Of a stretch of 64,000 nt of DNA, positions 43,657-51,575 are shown in pieces. The first letter of the stretch is position 1; each line of letters begins with the position of its first letter. The notes under the pieces were generated by a model. That model searched no databases and was not told the origin of the DNA. It saw only the letters and a list, made by a program, of their open reading frames with translations. Both the position numbers and the translations under genes were made by a program. The stretch is from Planococcus sp. CP5-4_YE (GTDB lineage: Bacteria > Bacillota > Bacilli > Bacillales_A > Planococcaceae): the NCBI RefSeq assembly GCF_019042655.1, contig NZ_JAHPZO010000007.1, positions 1 to 64,000 on the forward strand. Reading direction: 5' to 3'.

Positions 43657-45175
43657 TGCGGACGTGGAGCTCCTTTCGATAACTGCCTGGAGACATCCCG
43701 GTTATGCGCTTGAACACTTTGCAATAATAACTGTGTTCCGAATAACCGACCATGCCGCTGATGTTCGAGATGGACACCGTACTGTTTTCCAGCAATTCCA
43801 TCGATTTTTTGATGCGCACGCGGTTCAAGTATTCGCTGAAGCCTTCTTTATGGTGCGTACTGAAATAAGACGACAAATACGAGGCATTAAAGTGGAAATG
43901 GTTGGCGATTTCCGACAAGCGGAGCGGCTCGGTGTAATGAAGTTCAATATACTCAAGGATCTTATCAAGGTTGTTGGATTCGCTCGCTTTATCCCCCAAA
44001 TGGATGATTTCCTTCACTTCCTCAATGAAAGTGTCAAGCAACCCTAAGGCTTCATTGACATCGGCAGCTTCGTTAATCGTCGAGAAATAGCTGTATTTCT
44101 TCTGCTCAAGATCTTGGGCATCGTATTTCATGGCATCTAATAAGACGCCGATATTGAAGACGATATTGCCCAAAAACGACTTGAACTCAAAGCTGTCATT
44201 GTTGTAGCGCCCAGACAAATAGTCCACATGGTTTTCCAAATAAGTGAACGCTGCATTGAACAGCCGGTCCTTGAACATCTCGATAAAATGATTTAAATCG
44301 AAAGTCGCTTGCTTTTCATTTTCCTGCGGCAATTCACCAAAGATGAACAGCTTGTCTTCCGGCAAATAAAATGCATATTTCTTCATCTTCGCACAGCCAT
44401 CATCATACGCTTTCTTTAAATCTTCGATGGCACTGACAGGCTCGCACATCATCCATGCCGCCTCTGGCAAGCGAGCCGCCTGCTGTTTGATGGCCTGCTT
44501 AATGACATCCAGTTGATGCGGATGGAAGTTTAGCAACAACAGCGCATCGGCTTCGCTGGAATTCAAGGCGAGAATCGGCAGTTCTTCCAGTATGGAACGC
44601 TCCAAAGTCATTTTTAGCTGGAGTGGATCGACGCTTTTTCCGCGGATCGCCACTAAAGTGAAGTGGCTGTTTGGCAGAATACCAGATAGTTCGGCACGGT
44701 CGACAGGCAGATCGTAGCCTTGGATCACGCCTTCCACCATCTCTTCTGTCGTTGGTTCGGCTTGGGCCGCCGAAACGCAATGCTGCAGGCCCGGAATTCG
44801 GTTCACTACGCGGTTTAATATTTTCAATAGCTCAGGGCCGTTGAGTTTCGGCTTTAAAATATAATCAGCGACGCCGTTCTGGAACATCGACCGGACGTAT
44901 TCGAAGTCTTCAAAACTGCTCAGCACAATAAATTCGGTGTCAGGAAACTCCATCTTTCCTTCTTTCACCAAATCGATGCCATCCATGATCGGCATGACGA
45001 TGTCCGTGATGACGATATGCGGTGCAAATTCTGCAATCAAGCCCATCGCTTCTTTGCCGTTCGAAGCTTCTCCAACAATTTGAAAGCCTTCCTGTTCCCA
45101 GGCAAGATAATTGATGATCCCCTGCCTGATCAGCATCTCGTCGTCGACAATCAGGACTTTGCACACTTCTCCCAT
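43616..45175 (-). CDS. Response regulator with AraC-type DNA-binding domain (YesN-like)
   Basis: 519 residues from the ATG at 45175 (GGGGG seven bases upstream; the frame is open to 45211 without a ribosome site). The receiver domain has acidic residues 'VDDE' (10-13), phospho-acceptor Asp58 in 'IVITDIVMP' and Lys in 'YILKPK'. A long middle region is followed by two AraC HTH motifs at the C-terminus ('LRLSEIANHFHFNASYLSSYF' region and 'SISNISGMVGYSEHSYYCKVF' region, key residues only). It likely activates the galactoside importer genes downstream, and perhaps the glycosidases. Confidence 0.93.
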   Translation of the reverse strand: MGEVCKVLIVDDEMLIRQGIINYLAWEQEGFQIVGEASNGKEAMGLIAEFAPHIVITDIVMPIMDGIDLVKEGKMEFPDTEFIVLSSFEDFEYVRSMFQNGVADYILKPKLNGPELLKILNRVVNRIPGLQHCVSAAQAEPTTEEMVEGVIQGYDLPVDRAELSGILPNSHFTLVAIRGKSVDPLQLKMTLERSILEELPILALNSSEADALLLLNFHPHQLDVIKQAIKQQAARLPEAAWMMCEPVSAIEDLKKAYDDGCAKMKKYAFYLPEDKLFIFGELPQENEKQATFDLNHFIEMFKDRLFNAAFTYLENHVDYLSGRYNNDSFEFKSFLGNIVFNIGVLLDAMKYDAQDLEQKKYSYFSTINEAADVNEALGLLDTFIEEVKEIIHLGDKASESNNLDKILEYIELHYTEPLRLSEIANHFHFNASYLSSYFSTHHKEGFSEYLNRVRIKKSMELLENSTVSISNISGMVGYSEHSYYCKVFKRITGMSPGSYRKELHVRNEHEEKGLSHFKK

Positions 45176-45571
45176 GATTTTACCCCCATCATATGAAACT
45201 CTTCGGTACATTCCGAGCCCTTACGCCATCTCTCTCTGCTTGGCACGCTCGACCTGCCCATCTCCGTGGCAATTCTCTGAATCCTTTTCTTGTTGATATG
45301 TTACCACCTTTTGAGCGGATTGGGATAGTTCCCAAGTTTTGACTCTCGGTAGAAGGTGACATCTGGATGAATTGTGTCCTGCACAGGGACGTTTTCATAC
45401 CTACATCCACTCTCAGCGCGTTTTCAGTGCTCTAAATTGTGTCGTGCACAGGGACAGCCACAGAGTTCTTTCTCTTTTTCGCTAGGTCTTGTCACCAGTC
45501 TGCTGTAGAATAAAGCAAAACTTATTTCGCGTTCAATATGATACCGAGCAATCAAAGGAGCATGAATAGCC
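45176..45571. other. Intergenic region with a repeat pair
   Basis: About 395 bp between the divergent regulator and adenine deaminase genes. It holds a pair of 23-bp hairpin repeats (45369-45391 and 45434-45456). AAAGGAG lies before the deaminase ATG. No promoter was fixed with confidence and no gene seen. Confidence 0.65.
45369..45456 (+). repeat. Pair of 23-bp hairpin repeats between divergent genes
   Basis: Copies at 45369-45391 (loop CCT) and 45434-45456 (loop CGT), same direction, 65 bp apart. The 42-bp spacer is alignable with the spacers at 23747-23788 and 57887-57927 (TTTTCA start, CATCCACT middle, GCGTTTTC near the end). Unlike most other pairs it is not next to a stop codon. Confidence 0.88.
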
Positions 45572-47299
45572 ATGAAAAAAGCCCAATTAAAAAATAGAAT
45601 CGATGTTGCGAATAAACGAAAAAAAGCGGACTTGGTTATTCGGCATGCATCCATCGTCAATGTCTACACGAAGAGCTTGACGGCCGGTGATGTGGCAATA
45701 ACCGACGGCGTGATTGTCGGAATCGGAGACTATGAAGGCGTGCAGGAAATCGATGCCACCGGAAAATTCATCGCGCCGGGCTTGATCGATGCCCATGTCC
45801 ACATCGAGTCGTCCATGGTGACGCCGCCGCAGTTCTCGCAAGTCGTGCTGTCCCATGGTGTGACGACGGTCATCACCGATCCGCATGAAATCGCCAACGT
45901 CAAGGGAACGGCGGGACTTGAATTCATGCTAAAAGACGCAGAGCAGGCCATGCTCGATATTAAAATGATGCTGCCGTCGTGCGTCCCGGCGACACCTTTT
46001 GAAAACGCTGGCGCCCGGCTCTCCGCTGAAGACCTGGTGCCTTTTACCAGTCGCGATTCAGTGCTCGGTTTGGCGGAGGTGATGAATTTTCCCGCGGTGC
46101 TCCAAGGAGACGAGGCGATGCTCGATAAACTATTGCTGAGCCGGCAGATTGACGGCCACGCAGCAGGCCTCACCGATAACGATATCAATGTCTACGGCAC
46201 CGCTGGCATCTTGACGGACCACGAATGCGTAACAAAAGATGAAATGACGGCTCGCATCGAACGCGGCCTGTACGTCATGCTACGTGAAGGTTCGGTCGCA
46301 AAAGACCTGCACGCGCTGCTTGAAGGCGTGACCGAACAAAACGCTCATCGTTGCTTATTCTGCACCGACGATAAGCATCTCGATGATCTAATCGATGAAG
46401 GCAGTGTCAATCATAATGTCCGGACAGCGATCCGCTCCGGAATCAACCCCATCACCGCCATTTCCATGGCGACTCTCAACGCAGCCCAATGTTTCGGACT
46501 GCACCAAAAAGGCGCTATCGCTCCCGGCTACGATGCGGACTTTATTGTGCTCGATAATTTGGAAGAATTCACGATTGATGAAGTTTATAAAGGCGGGCAA
46601 TTGGCAGCGAAAGACGGGCGCTACGCCGGACCCGTTCAAGAAGATAGCGAAACGGCAACTGTGCGAGACACAGTGCGCATTGCCGGGCTATCCACAGAAA
46701 ATCTACAAATTCCAATGGAGGCGAATGCGAGCGCCCATATTATCGGCATCAATCCGAACAAATTGATCACCGAACATTTAATAGAAAAAGTATCAGTCGC
46801 CGGCGGATACTTTGTTTCGGATGCGGCAAGCGATCATTTAAAAATCGCCGTCATCGAACGCCACCGGGCGACTGGCAATATCGGGCTCGGCATCGTCAAA
46901 GGGCTTGGCCTCCAAGACGGCGCCATCGCCACAACCGTAGCGCACGATTCCCATAACATCATTGTGGTCGGGACAAATGATGAGGATATGTTGGCGGCAA
47001 TTCGTGCACTGCAAGAGCTACAAGGCGGGCTAGCCGTCGTCCAAAACTGCAAAGTCTTGGCCAGTTTATCGTTGCCGATTGCCGGATTGATGTCCGATCA
47101 ACCGTTCCCCGCTGTTTACAGTCAGCTCAAGGCAATTGACCAAGGCCTCCTGCAAATTGGCGCCCCAACGCATTTCAACGCCTTCCTGACTTTGTCGTTT
47201 CTGTCGCTGCCGGTCATTCCTCACCTGAAACTGACCGATCGCGGATTGTTTGATGTCGCGAGCTTCCGGCATATCGAGGTAGTGGTTCGGGGAGAGTAG
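45572..47299 (+). CDS. ade: Adenine deaminase
   Basis: 575 residues, the usual length. Amidohydrolase metal motif 'APGLIDAHVHIESSM' near residue 70, 'THGVT/SHGVTTVITDPHEIANV' block, 'GHAAGLTDNDINVY' and 'DHECVTKDE' in the middle, and the family-specific C-terminal half 'GGYFVSDAASDHLKIAVIERH'-like region (key residues only). It converts adenine to hypoxanthine and ammonia in purine salvage. AAAGGAG lies 11 bases before the ATG. Two hairpin repeats and a terminator follow its stop codon. Confidence 0.95.
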   Translation: MKKAQLKNRIDVANKRKKADLVIRHASIVNVYTKSLTAGDVAITDGVIVGIGDYEGVQEIDATGKFIAPGLIDAHVHIESSMVTPPQFSQVVLSHGVTTVITDPHEIANVKGTAGLEFMLKDAEQAMLDIKMMLPSCVPATPFENAGARLSAEDLVPFTSRDSVLGLAEVMNFPAVLQGDEAMLDKLLLSRQIDGHAAGLTDNDINVYGTAGILTDHECVTKDEMTARIERGLYVMLREGSVAKDLHALLEGVTEQNAHRCLFCTDDKHLDDLIDEGSVNHNVRTAIRSGINPITAISMATLNAAQCFGLHQKGAIAPGYDADFIVLDNLEEFTIDEVYKGGQLAAKDGRYAGPVQEDSETATVRDTVRIAGLSTENLQIPMEANASAHIIGINPNKLITEHLIEKVSVAGGYFVSDAASDHLKIAVIERHRATGNIGLGIVKGLGLQDGAIATTVAHDSHNIIVVGTNDEDMLAAIRALQELQGGLAVVQNCKVLASLSLPIAGLMSDQPFPAVYSQLKAIDQGLLQIGAPTHFNAFLTLSFLSLPVIPHLKLTDRGLFDVASFRHIEVVVRGE

Positions 47300-47407
47300 T
47301 CCCTGTGCACGACACAATTCAAATGCCGATGATCACTCCAGAACGTTGGCATAACTGTATTTCCGTGTTGGGCGTTGCTGTTTTTGCCCCTGTGCATGAC
47401 ACAATTT
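47298..47407 (-). repeat. Pair of 23-bp hairpin repeats after ade
   Basis: Copies at 47298-47320 and 47385-47407 on the minus strand. The first begins within the ade stop codon. Both lie between the stop (47297-47299) and the ade terminator (47413-47460). Relative to the ade transcript they read in the same sense (GTCCCTGTGCA first) as the copies after galM. Confidence 0.9.
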
Positions 47408-47412
47408 AAGCG

Positions 47413-47462
47413 AAAAAGGAACGCAGCTAGCGGATGTATCCCGGCACTGCGTTCCTTTTTTA
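47413..47462 (+). terminator. Terminator of ade
   Basis: 14-bp perfect stem (47413-47426 with 47447-47460) and a T run. It lies beyond the two repeats. Confidence 0.92.
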
Positions 47463-47567
47463 AATATGGAAATATAAGAGAAATTGACTTTTATTTCATT
47501 TATTTATACTATAATGACAAACGAATTGGCCAGCATTTAATTGGTACTTTGCGGAGGAGAATGCTAA

Positions 47568-48071
47568 TTGATATTAGATCTATTGACTATCTTTTTCATT
47601 TTATTGCCGATTTCCATCCTGATCCACGAACTCGGACATGCTCTACCGATCGTCCTATCGACAAAATCTGGCGAGGCGAATATTTTTCTAGGCACGCCGC
47701 ATAAAGAAAATAAGTTGGCATTCAGCATCCGCAAGATTCATTTTTACCTCGGATTGGGATTATCAGGTTTTTGTTTAATTTCCAACTACAAAGACATCCC
47801 TCCCTTATCAAACGTACAGAGACTCTTAGTCGATGCATGCGGCCCGTTGTTTTCTCTTATTGCCGGGACGCTGGCTTATGGCTTGTCTATTAGTGCTGAA
47901 AGCTTTCAATATGCTTATCCGTTTGCTGCGGTCAATTTCTGCCTGTTTCTCACGAGCGTAATCCCCGTTACATATCCAGGGTTTTTCGGCGCATTGTCGG
48001 GCTATCCATCCGATGGCCTGCGCATCTATCAAAACCTCCGGGAAAGCTTCAACGATAAAACGATTGGTTAA
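47568..48071 (+). CDS. Small M50-like site-2 protease family membrane protein
   Basis: 167 residues, TTG start at 47568 with GGAGGAG eight bases upstream (the ATG at 47561 is in another frame). The zinc motif H-E-L-G-H lies in the first membrane helix ('PISILIHELGHALPIVL', residues about 15-31). A second M50-like block 'YPSDGLRIYQ' near the C-terminus resembles the third metal ligand N-P-x-D-G with Tyr for Asn. Two or three hydrophobic segments lie between. It is shorter than classical S2P enzymes, so it is a minimal form; the substrate is unknown. Confidence 0.7.
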   Translation: MILDLLTIFFILLPISILIHELGHALPIVLSTKSGEANIFLGTPHKENKLAFSIRKIHFYLGLGLSGFCLISNYKDIPPLSNVQRLLVDACGPLFSLIAGTLAYGLSISAESFQYAYPFAAVNFCLFLTSVIPVTYPGFFGALSGYPSDGLRIYQNLRESFNDKTIG

Positions 48072-48145
48072 AAAGGCTTCCTTATTGGGTAGATGCCCCA
48101 AGAATGTTGATATGACTGCATTCGGGACTACTTTTTGTTGATGCT

Positions 48146-48168
48146 CGTCCCTGTGCGCCATACAATTT
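48146..48168 (-). repeat. Single 23-bp hairpin repeat after the M50 gene
   Basis: Minus-strand copy with loop sequence GCG/CGC and one change in the AATT-side (TACAATT). It lies between the M50 gene stop (48071) and the hairpin terminator at 48180-48226, in the same sense as at ade. Confidence 0.8.
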
Positions 48169-48179
48169 AACTGAAAAAA

Positions 48180-48230
48180 ACATGAAGCTCTCCCTTAGAG
48201 AATAAGCGAGGGCTTCATGCTTTTTGTGTT
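48180..48230. terminator. Terminator between convergent M50 and 118-aa genes
   Basis: Hairpin with CATGAAGC and GCTTCATG arms plus inner CCCT/AGGG pairs; A run on the left and TTTTTGTG on the right. It can serve both convergent genes. Confidence 0.75.
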
Positions 48231-48260
48231 TCAAACACCGTGCTTAAAGGACTCAGCCAA

Positions 48261-48617
48261 TCACGGTCTCAGCTGATCAACAATGCTCTGTAAACCAGTT
48301 AAATTTCCTTTATTGAGCGTTGCGTAGTAATTTATATGCTTCTGTGCAGCATTTAATGCGTGAGTGAAATGCTTTTCACCATAATCTTTTCGAATGTTCT
48401 CCAGCAAGAATTTATTCGTCTTATTATTAAATGCCCGCTTGTATTCTTCTCCACTCATCATCGCCAGAAATATAGTGATATATGCTTGTGCAGATCCCTC
48501 GTTCATACCCGAAATTCTATGAATTTCGATCTTCCCATCATTTCTTGTCAGCTGTCCAGCGAACACTTTTTTGGCTATCGGGAATGCTCTTTCACTCATT
48601 TCCATCGTAATTTTCAC
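48261..48617 (-). CDS. Small protein resembling the N-terminal domain of HNH/McrA-type restriction enzymes
   Basis: 118 residues, GTG start at 48617 with GGGGAACTG upstream. The pattern 'IHRISGMNEGSAQAYITIFLAMMSGEEYKRAFNNKTNKFLLENI' followed by 'HALNAAQKHINYYATLNKG' (key residues G-M-N-x-x-S-A, Y-x-R-x-x-N, L-x-N-I, H-I-x-Y-Y) resembles the helical head found before HNH nuclease domains in McrA-like enzymes. Here it stands alone with no HNH part. AT-rich surroundings suggest transfer. Resemblance is from memory; the activity, if any, is unknown. Confidence 0.55.
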   Translation of the reverse strand: MKITMEMSERAFPIAKKVFAGQLTRNDGKIEIHRISGMNEGSAQAYITIFLAMMSGEEYKRAFNNKTNKFLLENIRKDYGEKHFTHALNAAQKHINYYATLNKGNLTGLQSIVDQLRP

Positions 48618-48792
48618 CAGTTCCCCGCCCTTTCCACACTAAAACGTTTAAGTTATTGATAAATTTTTACTATTAAAATTATTAAGTAAATAGTATTATA
48701 AATTATACACTAAAATACAAATTTTAAATAATATGATTTATCCACTCTCTGTCTTTTTTAAAAAATCTTAGTTATTAAAAGGAGCGATCTAT

Positions 48793-49311
48793 ATGACAAT
48801 TACTGCATCAACTATAATTCAAATTCAATGGGAAGGGTCTTATAAATTAACAGACTTACCGCATTTAATGAATGATGAAACCGACTATGGAATTTATCAG
48901 ATTTATGGAACGCATCCTGTGTATGGAAGTGATGTCTTGCTTTATATTGGCAAAGCAGACTATCAAACACTGGGCAAACGAATTTCTCAAGAAAATTGGT
49001 TATACACTAATGATTCCAACAACCACAAAATTTATATTGGCAGGCTCCACGGCATTCAACCTACAAACGAGGAACTGTGGTCTACGTATATTGATTTGGC
49101 AGAACGCCTATTAATCTACTCGCATAAGCCTGCCTATAACGCCAGAAGCATTGCTTCTTTTCCCGAAAAGGAATTGCAGCTTATACATATCTTGAACTGG
49201 GGCGATCATCGGTCCTTGCTGCCGGAAATTTCAGGGTTGCGATGGACTGGCAAATTAGACGATATTGAATACGAAATGTTTAAGGTGCAGGACGAGGAGG
49301 CCTCTATTTAA
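48793..49311 (+). CDS. GIY-YIG domain protein
   Basis: 172 residues. The nuclease core is visible: 'DYGIYQIYG' (G-I-Y) and 'VLLYIGKAD' (Y-I-G) about 15 residues apart, a following 'LGKRISQENW' with the conserved Arg, and the metal-binding Glu in 'LAERLLIYSHKPAYNAR'. The domain cuts DNA in restriction enzymes, UvrC and homing endonucleases. The C-terminal 50 residues are not recognised. AAAAGGAG precedes the ATG. It is divergent from the McrA-head-like gene across an AT-rich 175-bp gap. Confidence 0.7.
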   Translation: MTITASTIIQIQWEGSYKLTDLPHLMNDETDYGIYQIYGTHPVYGSDVLLYIGKADYQTLGKRISQENWLYTNDSNNHKIYIGRLHGIQPTNEELWSTYIDLAERLLIYSHKPAYNARSIASFPEKELQLIHILNWGDHRSLLPEISGLRWTGKLDDIEYEMFKVQDEEASI

Positions 49312-49342
49312 AAATAGTTTTTTAATTTCAACACCACAACAT

Positions 49343-49396
49343 AAAAATGCATGAAGAACTTCCCCCTAATATCGGGAATATTCTTCATGCATTTTT
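49343..49396. terminator. Terminator shared by GIY-YIG and MDR genes
   Basis: 16-bp perfect stem (49343-49358 with 49381-49396) with A and T runs at the base. It lies between convergent genes; a decayed repeat copy lies between it and the stop of the MDR gene. Confidence 0.9.
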
Positions 49397-49423
49397 TGCT
49401 AGTATTATATGTTGCACTGGAGG

Positions 49424-49440
49424 TTCAAGCATAGGGACAG
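49424..49440 (+). repeat. Decayed hairpin-repeat copy touching the MDR stop codon
   Basis: TTCAAGCATAGGGACAG keeps the GCAYAGGGAC end of the 23-bp repeat but has lost the TGTG arm. It ends directly at the stop codon of the gene at 49441 and lies before that gene's terminator. Confidence 0.55.
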
Positions 49441-50409
49441 TCAGTGCACAATAACCACATTCCCTTTTTTCATCCCGCTCTCCACGTAATGATGCGCCTG
49501 AGCTAACTCTTCAAGTGGAAAAGTACGATCAATGACCGTCGTGAGCTTTCCTTTTGCGGATAAATCGACTAAATAGCGCAAGTCATCGGCTTTGTAATCC
49601 GCTACACCCACAAACACTTTCCCTGCACCTTTCCTTCTCCCACTAAACTTCCGTAGGACTTTGCCAAGGCTCGGATTGCCAATTAAGTAAATGCCTGTTG
49701 GTTTCAACGAACCCATGGCTTGTGAAAACGTATTCTTCCCTACAATGTCAAAGATGGCGTCATACGTTTCGCCACTAGCCGTAAAATTTTCCCGCTCATA
49801 ATCAATGACCTTGTCCGCCCCGATTGATAAAAGCATGTCCAGTTTTTCCTGCCGGTCGATCGCTGTCACTTCAGCTCCTGCATGTTTCGCGAGCTGGACA
49901 GCGATTGTGCCGATGCTGCCGCCTGCTCCAAGAATCAATACTTTTTGCCCGGCTTGGATATTAGCTTTCCGTAGAAAAAATAAAGCATTCATCCCGCCTG
50001 TCGGAATCGTTGCGGCCTGCTCATAATCCAGCTCTTTTGGCATGTGGACGATCGCATAACGTTCCGGCAAACACACATACTCGGCGTTCGCACCGAGTTT
50101 CATTCCGGTCGACCCGACTACACGGTCGCCTTTCTTGAAGTGTTTCTGGCTTTCGCCGACCGCCTCCACCACACCGGCAAATTCCTGCCCCAACACTTTC
50201 ATTCTCGGCTTACGGACACCGAACAATAAACGCATTGGAAGATGCAAATACAGAGGAAAAGTAAAGCTGCGCATCTCGCAATCTCCTGCAGTGACAGTAG
50301 ATGCCAGGACTTTGATGCTGATTTCGTTGGCTTTTGGCAGCGGTTGTTCAAGCTCTTGTAGCTCTAGTCTATCCGGAGTTCCATAACGCGTGCAGACCAT
50401 CGCTTTCAT
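49441..50409 (-). CDS. NAD(P)-dependent zinc-independent alcohol dehydrogenase / quinone oxidoreductase-like
   Basis: 322 residues of the medium-chain dehydrogenase family. The N-terminal GroES-like part ('VLGQEFAGVVEAVG') is followed by a Rossmann fold ('LILGAGGSIGTIAVQLAKHAGAEV'; key G-x-G-G-S-I-G). The structural and catalytic zinc Cys residues are missing, so it belongs with quinone oxidoreductase-type enzymes that reduce quinones or enones with NADPH. GGGGAGAAG precedes the ATG. Single gene. Confidence 0.88.
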   Translation of the reverse strand: MKAMVCTRYGTPDRLELQELEQPLPKANEISIKVLASTVTAGDCEMRSFTFPLYLHLPMRLLFGVRKPRMKVLGQEFAGVVEAVGESQKHFKKGDRVVGSTGMKLGANAEYVCLPERYAIVHMPKELDYEQAATIPTGGMNALFFLRKANIQAGQKVLILGAGGSIGTIAVQLAKHAGAEVTAIDRQEKLDMLLSIGADKVIDYERENFTASGETYDAIFDIVGKNTFSQAMGSLKPTGIYLIGNPSLGKVLRKFSGRRKGAGKVFVGVADYKADDLRYLVDLSAKGKLTTVIDRTFPLEELAQAHHYVESGMKKGNVVIVH

Positions 50410-50717
50410 GTGTCTTCTCCCCTTTTCTACAATTTGGCCATGTCTTCCTCAAGCATCATTATCTATAGCTTGCATGGTTCCCTTGCAGTGGATCGACTTA
50501 AGATTGCTCAATGACCAGCAGGTGATAGAATTCCATCCAACTAGCTGCCAATCCGATACTTCATTACTTCCACTTTGATGCCGGCTATTCCTGCCCCAGG
50601 CTAGATGGATAGCTGGTGAATTGTGTCTTGCACAGGGACGCAACTCGACTATACACGGCAGAAAAACCAGCAACGCCGCCATTTCTGTCTGAGCGAATTG
50701 TGCCGTGCACAGGGACA
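50410..50717. other. Intergenic region with a repeat pair
   Basis: About 308 bp between two minus-strand genes. Two hairpin repeats (50618-50640 and 50695-50717) lie at the right end, the second touching the stop codon of the SIS gene. I see no clear terminator for that gene and no gene within. Confidence 0.65.
50618..50717 (+). repeat. Pair of 23-bp hairpin repeats at the SIS gene 3' end
   Basis: Copies at 50618-50640 (arms TGTGT/GCACA) and 50695-50717 (arms TGTGC/GCACA, fully paired), 77 bp apart. The last base of the second copy adjoins the SIS gene stop codon at 50718. Confidence 0.9.
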
Positions 50718-51452
50718 TCAGGACAATAAAGGAATTCTGTTGCGGTATTTCTCCACAAGTCGGTGGTTGTGGCCATCTGCGCCGTCAATATTACCACTTA
50801 AAAAAACAGGCGGTTCGAACCCTTCGGCTGCCATCAGGGCAATCGCTTCAGCGAAGACGGCGTTCAAGATGGCGGCTCCCGTCACAGTTGACGTAGGGCC
50901 GAACGGGACTTTTACTTTGGCATCTGAAAGAATGGCGTCTCCGGCGACAGAATGGTTGTCTATGGCAAGATCGACAGAGTTATATAAATGTTTTCCGCTG
51001 CTATGCCGGGAAGGCTGGCTTTGTGAATAGGCCAGGGAAGTCAGCCCGATGACATACACGCCTTTTTCACGCGCGTGATGGGCCACATCCACGGGTACGG
51101 GATTGCGGCCTGAAGTGGATAATACAATCAGCACATCTCCAGGACGAAAATCTTGTTCCGCTAGAAAACTCGCGGCGTAATCCGGCTGCCGTTCCAATTG
51201 CGAGGAAGTGACGGCGCCTTCATGAAGCATCAGCGGTTCTATCAATATCGGCTTGATTGGCACCAATCCGCCCGCGCGGAAAAACACTTCTTCCGTTAAG
51301 ATATGCGAATGCCCACAGCCGAATAGCTGGACGATATTGCCCTGCTTTATGGCTTCGGCCACTTTTCGTGCCGCTTCGGCCATATTCTCTTTTTCACATG
51401 CTTCAATCGCTTGGAGCTTTTCTTTTATTTTTTCAAAGTACGCAGTTAACAT
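50718..51452 (-). CDS. SIS-domain sugar-phosphate binding protein (UPF0309-like)
   Basis: 244 residues with a sugar-isomerase (SIS) domain: 'IVQLFGCGHSHILTEEVFFRAGG' and 'DVLIVLSTSGRNPVPVDVA' (S-T-S-G loop). This family (UPF0309) is often found beside nagA and probably acts on a phosphorylated amino sugar. It follows nagR after 123 bp in the same direction, so it is likely part of the GlcNAc cluster. GGGAGCTGG precedes the ATG. Confidence 0.85.
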   Translation of the reverse strand: MLTAYFEKIKEKLQAIEACEKENMAEAARKVAEAIKQGNIVQLFGCGHSHILTEEVFFRAGGLVPIKPILIEPLMLHEGAVTSSQLERQPDYAASFLAEQDFRPGDVLIVLSTSGRNPVPVDVAHHAREKGVYVIGLTSLAYSQSQPSRHSSGKHLYNSVDLAIDNHSVAGDAILSDAKVKVPFGPTSTVTGAAILNAVFAEAIALMAAEGFEPPVFLSGNIDGADGHNHRLVEKYRNRIPLLS

Positions 51453-51575
51453 TTATCCCAGCTCCCTGCTTATTCAAATAGCCAGTGGCTTATCAGTTCC
51501 TTGAGGTGGCTCGTTTTCCCCACTTATGCCACTTCGGTTTGCTCCACAGAATGGGGGCCACTGAATTCATTTTCT

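Noticed and set aside
50449..50718. Open frames across the repeat pair, and similar ones at 58778-59146 and 23703-23960
   Set aside because: They encode repeated peptides such as 'SLCTAQF' or 'CASHNL' that are translations of the hairpin repeat. They lack ribosome sites.
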